Below are positions 18,967 to 27,479 of a stretch of DNA of 64,000 nucleotides, piece after piece. Every line of letters begins with the position of its first letter. The stretch's first letter is position 1. The position numbers and the translations under genes were made by a program. This DNA comes from Pseudomonas baetica (GTDB lineage Bacteria > Pseudomonadota > Gammaproteobacteria > Pseudomonadales > Pseudomonadaceae), in NCBI RefSeq assembly GCF_002813455.1, contig NZ_PHHE01000001.1:6838810-6902809 (forward strand), read 5' to 3'. The notes beneath the pieces are model-generated. The model had not been told where the DNA came from. It did not search any database and saw only the letters and a program-made list of their open reading frames with translations.

Positions 18967-18988
18967 TAGTTAGGTAACTACCTAGTTA
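18967..18988. promoter_or_regulatory. Overlapping palindromes upstream of gcd
   Basis: The 22 bases contain TAGTTAGGTAACTA (18967-18980) and TAACTACCTAGTTA (18975-18988), two near-perfect palindromes sharing TAACTA. They lie 36-57 bases upstream of the chosen gcd start, a good place for a repressor dimer such as a TetR- or MarR-type protein. No such regulator gene is adjacent. Confidence 0.5.
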
Positions 18989-19285
18989 AATCACTATTTC
19001 TGAGGGAAGCGTAGTTCGCTGCTCAAGCACATGCCTACAAGAGGAGCCGGGCGGTCTCCAAGGCGGCGACGCAATTATCCAAAGGTAGAGGAAAGCGTTG
19101 TTTATGGCAGAAGGATCGTCAGTTTTGACAGCTAAAAAATTCTTTCAAAAACCGGTGTTTAACCGACGTACGGCAAATTACAGCGCCGTGTGGGCAAACG
19201 ATCAGGCATATGCATATGCTCTTTTAATCTTTGATTCCTGTTCGGTTTACCGCTCAACTGGCGCCTTTTTGATAGGCGGCTAACG
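18989..19285. other. Divergent intergenic region gcd / solA
   Basis: About 300 bases without a convincing gene; a 61-codon frame at 19098-19283 starts with TTG and has no family features. It should contain promoters for gcd (minus) and solA (plus). Confidence 0.4.
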
Positions 19286-20464
19286 ATGTCTGAGCGGCGT
19301 GACGTAGTGGTTCTGGGCTTGGGCGCCATGGGCGCCGCCACCGTGTATCAACTGGCGAAGGCCGGTGTGGATGTCGTCGGGATTGACCGCCATCACCCGC
19401 CGCACAACCTCGGCTCCAGCCACGGCGATACGCGCATCACCCGCCTTTCAGTCGGAGAAGGCGCGCAATATGTGCCGATCGTGCGCAATTCCCACCGCAT
19501 CTGGCGTGAGCTTGAGGCGCAAACAGGGGAGTCGCTGTTCGAACAATCGGGCCTGTTGGTGCTGACCTCCAGTCCCGATTTCGACCCCAATGACAAAACC
19601 GACTTCACCTTGCGCACCATCGGCCTGGCACAGACCTACGGCATCGAGCACGAAGTCTTGTCGGCCGAACAGATCCGCCAGCGCTTTCCACAATTCGCCC
19701 ACGTGCACGACTCGGCCATCGGCTATTTCGAACCCGGTGGAGGCTTTGTGCGACCCGAGCGCTGCATCGACGTACAGCTCAGGCTGGCCGAACAACAGGG
19801 TGCGACCCTGCACAAGGCTGAGACCGTCACCGGAATCAGCTCGAGCGAAGAGGGTGTAACGGTCACGACGGACCGGCGCACGCTGCTGGCCAAAAAACTG
19901 GTGATCAGTGCGGGCAACTGGAGCGGCGAATTGCTCGGCAAACCATTTGAAAGTCTGCTGAGTGTCTACCGGCAAAAGCTGTTCTGGTTCGAGCTGGAGG
20001 AGGGGACTGACCTGGTTGGCCACTCGCCGACGTTCATCCTCACTCACGGTCGTGGTGACGACAACATCAACTACGGCTTCCCCGCATTATCCGGTGAAGG
20101 CTGCATGAAGATCGCCACCGCGCAGTACAAAACTGCGACGTTGCCGCAAGACATTATCCGTACGGTCTCGGCGGCCGAAGAACAGGACATGTATGCGCAC
20201 CAGGTGCAAGGCCGCATCGCCGGCGTAACGTCCAGGGTGGTCAAGTCTGCGGTGTGCGCTTACACGGTCACACCGGATCGGCATTTCATCATCGACGAGC
20301 ATCCGTCACTGCAACATACCTTGGTGGTCTCGGCCTGCTCCGGCCACGGTTTCAAACACTCCGCCGCACTGGGCGAGGCGTTTGCGCAGTGGTGCATGCG
20401 CGGCTCGACCGACCTGGACCTCTCGTCTTTTTCCCTGACACGCTTCGAAGGAACACCATCGTGA
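19286..20464 (+). CDS. solA: N-methyl-L-tryptophan oxidase / monomeric sarcosine oxidase family
   Basis: A 392-residue FAD enzyme. The N-terminal dinucleotide fold VVVLGLGAMGAATVYQLA (residues 7-24) binds FAD; GSSHGDTRITR follows as in SolA/MSOX, and the covalent-flavin cysteine motif appears as SACSGHGFKHS near residue 355. The family demethylates N-methyl amino acids, releasing formaldehyde and peroxide. Length matches the family. The start ATG 19286 has only a weak purine site. Substrate (N-methyltryptophan versus sarcosine) cannot be settled by eye. Confidence 0.85.
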   Translation: MSERRDVVVLGLGAMGAATVYQLAKAGVDVVGIDRHHPPHNLGSSHGDTRITRLSVGEGAQYVPIVRNSHRIWRELEAQTGESLFEQSGLLVLTSSPDFDPNDKTDFTLRTIGLAQTYGIEHEVLSAEQIRQRFPQFAHVHDSAIGYFEPGGGFVRPERCIDVQLRLAEQQGATLHKAETVTGISSSEEGVTVTTDRRTLLAKKLVISAGNWSGELLGKPFESLLSVYRQKLFWFELEEGTDLVGHSPTFILTHGRGDDNINYGFPALSGEGCMKIATAQYKTATLPQDIIRTVSAAEEQDMYAHQVQGRIAGVTSRVVKSAVCAYTVTPDRHFIIDEHPSLQHTLVVSACSGHGFKHSAALGEAFAQWCMRGSTDLDLSSFSLTRFEGTPS

Positions 20465-20527
20465 AACGCGTCGCTCTCTATGTTGCACTGCTGGTCGCCG
20501 GAGTGCGGCTGTGTCGCAGCGCGACAG

Positions 20528-21430
20528 TTAAGCGTTCTCTTCGATCCGGCGCACGTCACCCAAGGAATCACGCTGCATCGATTGCAGATTTTTCTCGATG
20601 GTTTCACACAGGGCTTCCATCTGGATCTGATGTTCGCTGTGGCGAAACGGGCTTTGCAGGTCGGTGCCGATGCGCTCGATGGCCAGCAGCATAAAGCCCA
20701 CGACGGTTGAAGCCAGCGGGGTGAACCAACCCAGAGATTCCACCAGCCCGACCGGTACAATCAGGCAGAACAGCGAAATGAACAGCCGTGGGAAATAGAC
20801 ATAAGGGTAGGGCAGCGGCGTATTGGCGATGCGCTCCATGCCGCCCTGGCTGTTGGACAGATCCACCAGCGTGGACTCCAGCCGCGCCAGGCGAATGCTG
20901 TCCAGGCGCCCGGCCTTGTATTCCCGGGCGAGCAGGGCGGCGGAGCCGGTGAGGATGTCGTTGGCAAAGTTGTTGGTGGTGCCACTGCGGGCGAATTCAT
21001 CGGCGGGAATGAACGCCCGAACTTCTTCAGGGCAAGGATGGCCTTGCAGATGTGCCGCGAGGCAATTGACATAGGCGACGTGGCGACGCAACAGGGTCGA
21101 CTTGACCGGGTTCACCTCGCGGCCGGAATCATCCAGCAGCGTCAGCACCTGCCGGGCAAAGCTGCGCGAGTTGTTGATCATCGCGCCCCACAGCGTGCGC
21201 GCTTCCCACCAACGGTTGTATGCGCTGCTGTTGCGGAAACTGATCAACACAATCAACGCCGAACCGAGCAAGGTCAGCGGCATCAGCGGCAGGTTCAGTT
21301 TGGCGTTGAGAAACAGCATGAAGTCCACGGTGACGGCAATGTCCCAGAGCAACAGCCAGAACAAGGCCCAACCCACGTAGCCCAAGGTCTTGATGATCAG
21401 ACGGTATTTTTTGACGATGGCAGCTTTCAA
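20528..21430 (-). CDS. Bestrophin/UPF0187-family membrane protein
   Basis: A 300-residue inner-membrane protein of the bacterial bestrophin family, homologues of which form pentameric ion channels. Seen: two hydrophobic helices at residues 17-65, the family phrase LISFRNSSAYNRWWEARTLWGAMINNSR (split here as FRNSSAYNRWWEAR then LWGAMINNSR), and two more helices near 205-250 ending LAIERIGTDLQSPF. The start is TTG 21430, supported by GAGG about 9 bases upstream. It is convergent with solA, whose stop is 64 bases away. Ion selectivity is unknown. Confidence 0.85.
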   Translation of the reverse strand: MKAAIVKKYRLIIKTLGYVGWALFWLLLWDIAVTVDFMLFLNAKLNLPLMPLTLLGSALIVLISFRNSSAYNRWWEARTLWGAMINNSRSFARQVLTLLDDSGREVNPVKSTLLRRHVAYVNCLAAHLQGHPCPEEVRAFIPADEFARSGTTNNFANDILTGSAALLAREYKAGRLDSIRLARLESTLVDLSNSQGGMERIANTPLPYPYVYFPRLFISLFCLIVPVGLVESLGWFTPLASTVVGFMLLAIERIGTDLQSPFRHSEHQIQMEALCETIEKNLQSMQRDSLGDVRRIEENA

Positions 21431-21525
21431 ACGGAAACCTCGTGGCGAGCGGTCAGCATTAATGCCTTAGCTCGGACGCTGTTTTCGGGGTAAAGGTTCG
21501 GTGAAGGAAATTCCCGGGCATAAAT

Positions 21526-21563
21526 AAAACTGCCGGACAAGCCCAGGGCTGTCCGGCAGTTTT
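21526..21563. terminator. Bidirectional rho-independent terminator
   Basis: Arms 21526-21539 and 21550-21563 (AAAACTGCCGGACA and complement) form a 14-bp stem around a 10-base loop with T-runs on both strands. It ends the minus-strand pcaI-pcaJ operon. Confidence 0.88.
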
Positions 21564-21589
21564 TTGCGTGGCCGGGCATCCCCGATCAA

Positions 21590-22231
21590 TCACCGAATCA
21601 ACGGCACGCCACTGAGGGTTTGCAAATCCTCAAAACTGATATCGGCGTAAATCTCCTTGACCTTCAAGCCGTCGGGCCTGACGTCCAGAATGGCCAGGTC
21701 GGTGTAAATCCGGGTAACGCAACCAATGCCGGTCAGCGGGTAGGTGCATTGCGGCACCAGTTTGCTTTCGCCGGTCTTGGTCAGGTGATCCATCATGACG
21801 AACACCTGACGCGCGCCGGTCGCCAGGTCCATCGCGCCACCGACGGCTGGAATAGAGCCTTCAGCGCCGGTGTGCCAGTTGGCCAGGTCGCCGTTGACCG
21901 ACACCTGAAAAGCGCCGAGCACGGCAATGTCGATGTGCCCGCCGCGCATCATCGAAAACGAATCGGCGTGATGAAAGTAGGCACCACCGGCCAGCAGCGT
22001 GACGTGCTGCTTGCCCGCGTTGATCAGGTCATCGTCTTCCTCACCCGGCGCAGGACTCGGGCCCATGCCCAACACACCGTTCTCACTGTGGAGGAACACT
22101 TCCTTGTCACCCAGGTAGTTGGCCACCAGCGTCGGCACGCCAATGCCGAGGTTCACGTAAGCGCCTTCGAGAATGTCGTCGGCCACACGCTGGGCCATTT
22201 CGCTACGCGAGAGTTTGTTCATAACAGTCAT
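21590..22231 (-). CDS. pcaJ: 3-oxoadipate (3-oxoacid) CoA-transferase, subunit B
   Basis: A 213-residue beta subunit of a class I CoA-transferase. The catalytic glutamate lies in HSENGVLGMGP (about residue 51). Close resemblance to Pseudomonas PcaJ (NLGIGVPTLVANYLGDKEV, FHHADSFSMMRGGH, HLTKTGESKLVPQCTYPLTG) suggests succinyl-CoA:3-oxoadipate CoA transfer in the beta-ketoadipate pathway for aromatics. It follows pcaI by 8 bases with GAGG before ATG 22231, so they are one operon. Other pca genes are not adjacent; a ScoB role on acetoacetate is possible. Confidence 0.85.
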   Translation of the reverse strand: MTVMNKLSRSEMAQRVADDILEGAYVNLGIGVPTLVANYLGDKEVFLHSENGVLGMGPSPAPGEEDDDLINAGKQHVTLLAGGAYFHHADSFSMMRGGHIDIAVLGAFQVSVNGDLANWHTGAEGSIPAVGGAMDLATGARQVFVMMDHLTKTGESKLVPQCTYPLTGIGCVTRIYTDLAILDVRPDGLKVKEIYADISFEDLQTLSGVPLIR

Positions 22232-22239
22232 GGCGGGCC

Positions 22240-22932
22240 TCAGTTGACGTTGGCTTTCGGGACACGGGCGAGCGGCACGGCGACCACGCGCTGGACGAAG
22301 ATCCCAGGGGTGACAATGTGCTCGGGATCCAGCTCGCCCAGCTCGACGATCTGGTTGACCTGGGCGATGGCTGTCGTTGCCGCCATGGCCATGATCGGGC
22401 CGAAATTACGCGCTGCTTTGCGGTAGGTGAGATTGCCCCAACGGTCGCCTTTTTCGGCCTTGATCAGCGCCAAATCGGCGCGCAACGGCATTTCCAGCAC
22501 ATAGTTGCGCCCGTCGATCACGCGGGTTTCCTTGCCTTCGGCCAGTAACGTGCCAAAGCCAGTGGGCGAATAAAATGCACCGATGCCAGAACCCGCCGCA
22601 CGGATACGTTCAGCGAGGTTGCCCTGTGGGACGACCTCAAGCTGCACTTTGCCGGCCAGATAGAGCTCGTCGAACACATAGGAATCGGATTGGCGCGGAA
22701 ACGAGCAGATGACCTTGGCCACACGCCCGGCCTTGAGCAACGCCGCCAGACCGATTTCACCATTGCCGGCATTGTTGCTGATGATGGTCAGCTCGCGAGC
22801 GCCGCAAGCAATGACGCCATCCACCAACTCGGACGGCATGCCCGCCGTACCGAAACCACCCACCATGATGGTTGAGCCATCGGCAATGCCATCGAGTGCG
22901 GCAGCGACGGATTCAAACGTTTTGTTGATCAA
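22240..22932 (-). CDS. pcaI: 3-oxoadipate (3-oxoacid) CoA-transferase, subunit A
   Basis: A 230-residue alpha subunit. The glycine-rich CoA loop GSTIMVGGFGTAGMPSELVDG (residues 19-39, shown in part) and SNNAGNGEIGLAAL are typical; FPRQSDSYVFDELY and GDRWGNLTYRKAARNFGPIM match Pseudomonas PcaI as I recall it. The start is TTG 22932 with AGGAG seven bases upstream, giving the MINKT N-terminus usual for PcaI. It forms the enzyme with the downstream pcaJ product. The C-terminal tail after FVQRVVAV differs from classic PcaI. Confidence 0.85.
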   Translation of the reverse strand: MINKTFESVAAALDGIADGSTIMVGGFGTAGMPSELVDGVIACGARELTIISNNAGNGEIGLAALLKAGRVAKVICSFPRQSDSYVFDELYLAGKVQLEVVPQGNLAERIRAAGSGIGAFYSPTGFGTLLAEGKETRVIDGRNYVLEMPLRADLALIKAEKGDRWGNLTYRKAARNFGPIMAMAATTAIAQVNQIVELGELDPEHIVTPGIFVQRVVAVPLARVPKANVN

Positions 22933-23188
22933 GGCGTTCTCCTGTTATTCATCTTTGTGTGAACAGATCAATCAGCATGCAAACCGCAGGAATTTCGGTG
23001 CCTGCAGCGTTATGCATAGCCTGCCAAACAATGGGGTGAAGAGGGTGGCCCGAGAGGCGATGTCGTGCGATTAGCGAACGCTACCATCTGGCGACGAAGG
23101 TGGTGTTGATCAACCTGGAGAGGGGGCGCCTGGCGCCCAGAAAGACTCCGAACGTCCGTTAATGAGGTTAGAGTGGTCATTAACCGCC

Positions 23189-24085
23189 TCACACGTCGCG
23201 AAGAACAAATGCCGCCGGCAATGGTGGAACTCCTTCGCGCAATGCTTCCCACAAATGCAAGGAGGCGCTGGTGTGATAACGCTTTCGGGAACGAATCAGG
23301 TATGCAGAGCGATGCAAATCGGGTGCAGAAATCGGTCGAGCCCCGTCAAGCATGTTCAAGCTGAGCGCCGCCATGGTGTTCATGACAGCCGTCACATTGT
23401 TGTAGCGCGTAGCCTCTGCCAAATCAGACAAAATATCTGACTCAAGATAAATGCACGGCTTAAGACGGGCCTTGGCAAAGGCTGCGTCTAATTGCCGTCG
23501 CATCATGTACTCGCTGGGCAGCAAAGCCAATTTACCTTGGGCAAGCGTTACCAAATCAATGCTTTCTCCGTTGTGCGGCGCGTTGCTGATCGCCACAAAC
23601 TGCTCCTGGAAGCACTTCGTAATCTCCAGGTCCGCAGAAGGTTCAGGATCAAATGTCACCGCCAGTTCAAAATCTCCGCGCAGGACACCATCGGTCAATG
23701 CCTGCGCGCTACGCCGGCGTAGAGATACCGACAAAGCCGGCCATTGCTCCTGAGCCCGGCGGACAACCGGTAAAACCCAACATTCGCCATAGGATTGTAC
23801 GAGCCCTACGCGCACCAACCCGCCAACCTCTTGCGAGCGATCGCTGATGCTGCGCAATGCCGCTTGGAGATCGCCAAGGCAAGCTGAAATCTGCAGATGA
23901 AGTTGATTGGCCGGTTGTGTCGGTCTGGCGCGCCCCCCACTGCGATCAAATAGCCTAAGTCCGAGCGTCATCTCCAGAGCTGCAATTTGTTCAGACAAGG
24001 CAGGTTGCGAAATCGAACATGATTTCGCGGCTTCGTTAAAGCTGCTGCATTCCATCGCTGCGCTGAAATAGCGCAATTGGCGCAA
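23189..24085 (-). CDS. LysR-type regulator (CynR/CatM-like)
   Basis: A 298-residue LysR protein: winged helix at residues 1-60 (FNEAAKSCSISQPALSEQIAALE) and an effector domain. The start is uncertain: TTG 24085 gives MRQLRYF, but the frame stays open upstream (LEAISLRQLRYF), with only an ATT as a further possible start. It is divergent from the tautomerase-ABC transporter operon with about 170 bases between, so it most likely controls that operon. The ligand is unknown, probably the imported compound or a breakdown product. Confidence 0.8.
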   Translation of the reverse strand: MRQLRYFSAAMECSSFNEAAKSCSISQPALSEQIAALEMTLGLRLFDRSGGRARPTQPANQLHLQISACLGDLQAALRSISDRSQEVGGLVRVGLVQSYGECWVLPVVRRAQEQWPALSVSLRRRSAQALTDGVLRGDFELAVTFDPEPSADLEITKCFQEQFVAISNAPHNGESIDLVTLAQGKLALLPSEYMMRRQLDAAFAKARLKPCIYLESDILSDLAEATRYNNVTAVMNTMAALSLNMLDGARPISAPDLHRSAYLIRSRKRYHTSASLHLWEALREGVPPLPAAFVLRDV

Positions 24086-24259
24086 CGAAATGGCTTCTAG
24101 AGGGTCGCGATTTTTAATAGGTTTTTCCGATGGCTTTTAAAGAAAAAAGTGAATTTACCTTGGCAAATCCTATTGGAGATACTGGTGACCGTCAAATGCG
24201 GTGGTAGCCAGCCTTTACACCGCAACCTTTTTTCTCTCTCCTGGCCAAACGGGTTTGCC

Positions 24260-24637
24260 ATGCCACATATCAAAATTGAAGCAAGCGCTGGGATTATCGA
24301 TGTCATCGACTGGGCAAATGTCTTGAACAAGTTGCACACCGGGCTGGCCAATGAGGGCTGGGCCAGACTGTCAGATCTTAAATCCCGCATCCACCCCTGT
24401 ACCGCGGCTGTTTCAGCTGATGATCCGAGCGCCCAACAAGTCATCGCGACGTTGGTTCTGACTAATCCAAGGCCTGCTGAAATGCAGCGAGCGATGATCC
24501 AGATGGTTCTGGAGTACCTTGGACAAGCCATTGATGCCACCCACCCGGATCAGTGGGTTCAATGCTGCGTCTTTCTGCAGCCGGTTCCCAAACACGATTA
24601 CATCAAGCAGCAGTGGAACCCTCCGAGTTCAGCGTAA
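24260..24637 (+). CDS. Tautomerase-superfamily protein (CHMI-like)
   Basis: A 125-residue protein resembling 5-carboxymethyl-2-hydroxymuconate isomerase (MPHIKIEAS start, length about 125). Pro2, which becomes the N-terminal catalytic proline after Met removal, is present. ATG 24260 is chosen for this reason; the longer frame to 24149 would bury the proline. The family isomerises enol/keto forms of ring-cleavage products. It is the first gene of a likely operon with an ABC importer starting 59 bases later. True substrate unknown. Confidence 0.7.
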   Translation: MPHIKIEASAGIIDVIDWANVLNKLHTGLANEGWARLSDLKSRIHPCTAAVSADDPSAQQVIATLVLTNPRPAEMQRAMIQMVLEYLGQAIDATHPDQWVQCCVFLQPVPKHDYIKQQWNPPSSA

Positions 24638-24696
24638 CCGAGCAATACCACAACGATTTGTGAGTCACATTTTCCTAACAACAAGAAGCAGACAAA

Positions 24697-25683
24697 ATGA
24701 AAAACTCTATTTTCCGCATTGCACTTTTGCTCGCAGGCAGCCCTCTTTTATTGGCGGCTTCACCCACTCAAGCCCAGGATGTCGTCCGTCTCGGCAATCT
24801 CAAACTGGCACATTTCGGGGCCGTCTCGTACATGAAGGACCATTGCAGCAAATACGGTTTGAAGGTTGAAGAGCGGGTTTTTTCTAAAGGTACTGACATG
24901 CTTCCGGCAATCATCTCGGGTGACCTCGACATCGCCGCTTTTGGCTCGGAGGCAGCCATTTCGGGGCGCTCTAACGGTGTGCCAATCTTTGCTCTGGCTG
25001 GTTTCTCGACCGGGGGCGCGCGCATCATCGCCGGAGCCGACAGTGGCATCAAAAGTATGAAAGACCTTAAAGGCAAGCGTGTCGCCGTCACTCGCGGTAC
25101 TGCGCTGGAGCTAATGCTCTATGGAGAGCTTGAGCTTGCGGGCCTGACCTGGTCTGACAAACCGGGCAAGGATGTGCAGGTAGTTTTCCTCGCTTTTGCC
25201 GATCTCAACAATGCCTTGGTCACCAAGCAAATAGACGCGATGAATCAAGCCGAGCCGCAGGCAACACAAGCACTCAGCAAGAACATCGGAATCGAAATCA
25301 CCAAGCCCTATAACACAGCCATGGGTAGCCCTTCTCGTCTGCTCGTCATGACCGAAAAAATGTACAAGGAAACCCCCGACGTCGCGCAGCGTGTTGTTAC
25401 CTGTTTTGTAGAGTCGACCGTACTATTCAACAAAGATATGGCTTTGGCCGACAAATACGTGCGCGAGCAGATGTTCAAGGGACAACTCACTCCACAGGAC
25501 TTCAAGGACGCCATGGAAAATGCGCAATACACGTACGACGTTACCCTTGAGCATATCGACATCACCACCAGTTACATGGCCAAGTATGGTGCGGGCAAGA
25601 TGAGCAAGCCACCGAAGGCGGCCGAGTGGGTCAAGCTTGACTTGCTGCAAAAGGCTAAGGCCGATCTGAAGGTGACGCAATGA
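24697..25683 (+). CDS. ABC transporter periplasmic substrate-binding protein (NMT1/SsuA type)
   Basis: A 328-residue secreted protein. The signal peptide (residues 1-27, cleavage after AQA) is followed by a periplasmic binding fold typical of the nitrate/sulfonate/taurine/thiamine-precursor family: SGDLDIAAFGSEAAIS, KSMKDLKGKRVAV and ALVTKQIDAMNQAEP. It would deliver a small organic solute to the permease. The stop overlaps the permease start by 4 bases. The solute is not predictable; the companion tautomerase hints at an aromatic or ring-cleavage product. Confidence 0.85.
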   Translation: MKNSIFRIALLLAGSPLLLAASPTQAQDVVRLGNLKLAHFGAVSYMKDHCSKYGLKVEERVFSKGTDMLPAIISGDLDIAAFGSEAAISGRSNGVPIFALAGFSTGGARIIAGADSGIKSMKDLKGKRVAVTRGTALELMLYGELELAGLTWSDKPGKDVQVVFLAFADLNNALVTKQIDAMNQAEPQATQALSKNIGIEITKPYNTAMGSPSRLLVMTEKMYKETPDVAQRVVTCFVESTVLFNKDMALADKYVREQMFKGQLTPQDFKDAMENAQYTYDVTLEHIDITTSYMAKYGAGKMSKPPKAAEWVKLDLLQKAKADLKVTQ

Positions 25684-26495
25684 TGCACAAACTCAAGAGC
25701 TTAGCCGAGGGGCTGCTGGTCCCGGTCGTGATATTGATTCTCTGGGAAGCTGGTTCGCGTTTCGGGTTGTTCTCGGCGATTCTTCTGCCTTCTCCCACTG
25801 CAGTCGCAATCAAGTGGTGGGCCTATCTGCTGCCGCTGCAATCGCAGGAACCCCACCAGAGCTATCTCGCCTGGCTATTCTCCGGCGAACTACTGCATGA
25901 CGCTTACTCCAGCCTCTACCGCGTGATCGTCGGTTTCATCATCGGTGCCGCGCTGGCGTTGCCCGTCGGCCTTCTAATGGGGGCCAGCAACCGTATCTAC
26001 CAGCTGCTCAACCCGTTGATGCAGATACTGCGGCCGATTCCACCGATTGCTTATATTCCGCTGGCTATCCTCTGGTTCGGGCTGGGCAATCCACCGTCCT
26101 TCTTCCTGATTGCCATTGGTGCTTTCTTCCCTGTATTGATGAATACCATTGCCGGTGTCCGTCAGGTCGATGGAATCTACCTGCGCGCTGCACGTAATCT
26201 CGGGGTTAATCAGTGGACGATGTTTAGCCGCATCATCCTGCCAGCCGCGACGCCCTACATCCTGGCGGGTGTGCGCATCGGTATCGGCAGCGCGTTTATC
26301 GTCGTGATCGTTTCCGAAATGATTGCGGTCAACGACGGCCTGGGCTTCAGGATTCTTGAGGCTCGGGAATTCATGTGGTCGGACAAAATCATCGCAGGCA
26401 TGATCACCATCGGCATGCTCGGACTCCTTATCGATACCGCTGTCAGTCGACTAAATAACCATTTGCTGCGCTGGCATCGCGGCCTGGAGCAATAG
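25680..26495 (+). CDS. ABC transporter permease (SsuC/TauC type)
   Basis: A 271-residue inner-membrane permease with about six hydrophobic helices. The cytoplasmic EAA loop that docks on the ATPase is visible as LRAARNLGVNQWTMFSRIILP (about residues 161-180). It begins ATGATG overlapping the binding-protein stop (ATGA) and ends one base before the ATPase start, so the three genes are tightly coupled. It belongs to the binding-protein-dependent family for sulfonates and similar solutes. Confidence 0.88.
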   Translation: MMHKLKSLAEGLLVPVVILILWEAGSRFGLFSAILLPSPTAVAIKWWAYLLPLQSQEPHQSYLAWLFSGELLHDAYSSLYRVIVGFIIGAALALPVGLLMGASNRIYQLLNPLMQILRPIPPIAYIPLAILWFGLGNPPSFFLIAIGAFFPVLMNTIAGVRQVDGIYLRAARNLGVNQWTMFSRIILPAATPYILAGVRIGIGSAFIVVIVSEMIAVNDGLGFRILEAREFMWSDKIIAGMITIGMLGLLIDTAVSRLNNHLLRWHRGLEQ

Positions 26496-26496
26496 C

Positions 26497-27288
26497 ATGG
26501 CCCAAATCATCATCAACAACGTACAGAAGGTCTTTAAGACGCCGGGCAAGGATGTCATTGCGTTGAAGAATATCAATCTGGAGATCAAGCAGGGGGAGTT
26601 CGTTTGTTTGCTCGGCCCTTCGGGCTGTGGCAAGTCAACGCTACTCAACGCCGTGGCTGGCTTTGCGCTGCCTTCGGGTGGGGAGATTACCGTTGAGGGC
26701 AAGAACATCATCGGGCCTGGCCCGGATCGTGGCATGGTGTTTCAGGAATACGCACTGTTCCCGTGGATGAACATTTCTCAGAATATTGCGTTTGGCCTTG
26801 AAGTACAGAAGAAGTCGAAGTCGGAGATCGATTCGACGGTCAATCAGTTGCTGGCGTTGTTGCACCTCACTGATTTCCGCGACCGTTTTCCGAAAGATTT
26901 GTCCGGTGGCATGCGCCAGCGTGTAGCCATTGCCCGTGTGTTGGCGCTTGATTCGCCAATCATGCTGATGGATGAACCCTTCGGTGCTCTCGATGCGCTG
27001 ACCCGGCGCAATTTGCAGGATGAATTGCTGCGCATCTGGGAGAAGCTAGGCAAGACGATTCTCTTCGTCACCCACTCGATAGAGGAGTCGATCTATCTCG
27101 CTGACCGTATTGTTGTAATGACTTATCGCCCAGGTACGGTCAAGCGCGATCACATTGTCGAGATACCCCGGCCGCGTGATCCGGCTTCGCCAGAGTTCAA
27201 CAAACTGAAACGCGAACTTGGCCTGTTGGTCATGGAGGAGCAGCAGCGCCATTCCAATGATGAAATGAAACTTGCCACGGGCGACTGA
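26497..27288 (+). CDS. ABC transporter ATP-binding protein (SsuB/TauB type)
   Basis: A 263-residue cytoplasmic ATPase that powers the preceding permease. Visible motifs: Walker A GPSGCGKST (about residue 40), Q-loop VFQEYALFPWMN, signature LSGGMRQR, Walker B IMLMDEPFGALDA and the switch histidine in FVTHSIEES. It is the last gene of the operon; a terminator hairpin follows 65 bases later. Confidence 0.9.
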   Translation: MAQIIINNVQKVFKTPGKDVIALKNINLEIKQGEFVCLLGPSGCGKSTLLNAVAGFALPSGGEITVEGKNIIGPGPDRGMVFQEYALFPWMNISQNIAFGLEVQKKSKSEIDSTVNQLLALLHLTDFRDRFPKDLSGGMRQRVAIARVLALDSPIMLMDEPFGALDALTRRNLQDELLRIWEKLGKTILFVTHSIEESIYLADRIVVMTYRPGTVKRDHIVEIPRPRDPASPEFNKLKRELGLLVMEEQQRHSNDEMKLATGD

Positions 27289-27353
27289 TAAAAGACCGAG
27301 AATATTGTTCAGAAGCAACATCTGAACCCCATTCAATCAGTTTTTAAACACCC

Positions 27354-27396
27354 AATCGTCACACCGCGCTATGACAAGGTGTGACGATTATCTTTT
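27354..27396 (+). terminator. Rho-independent terminator of the ABC operon
   Basis: Arms 27354-27365 and 27378-27389 (AATCGTCACACC / GGTGTGACGATT) give a perfect 12-bp stem with a 12-base loop, followed by ATCTTTT. Confidence 0.8.
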
Positions 27397-27479
27397 AGAG
27401 TATTGGCCTCTCGTGTCTTGTTGCTGTCTATCTGGCGATCGAAGGAAAAATTCTGGTCCAACATTTCGATAACGCTGAA

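Noticed and set aside
20461..20694. Frame starting MKRVALYVALLVAG after solA
   Set aside because: The start looks like a signal sequence, but most of the frame is antisense to the bestrophin-like gene; at best a remnant of a lost small gene.
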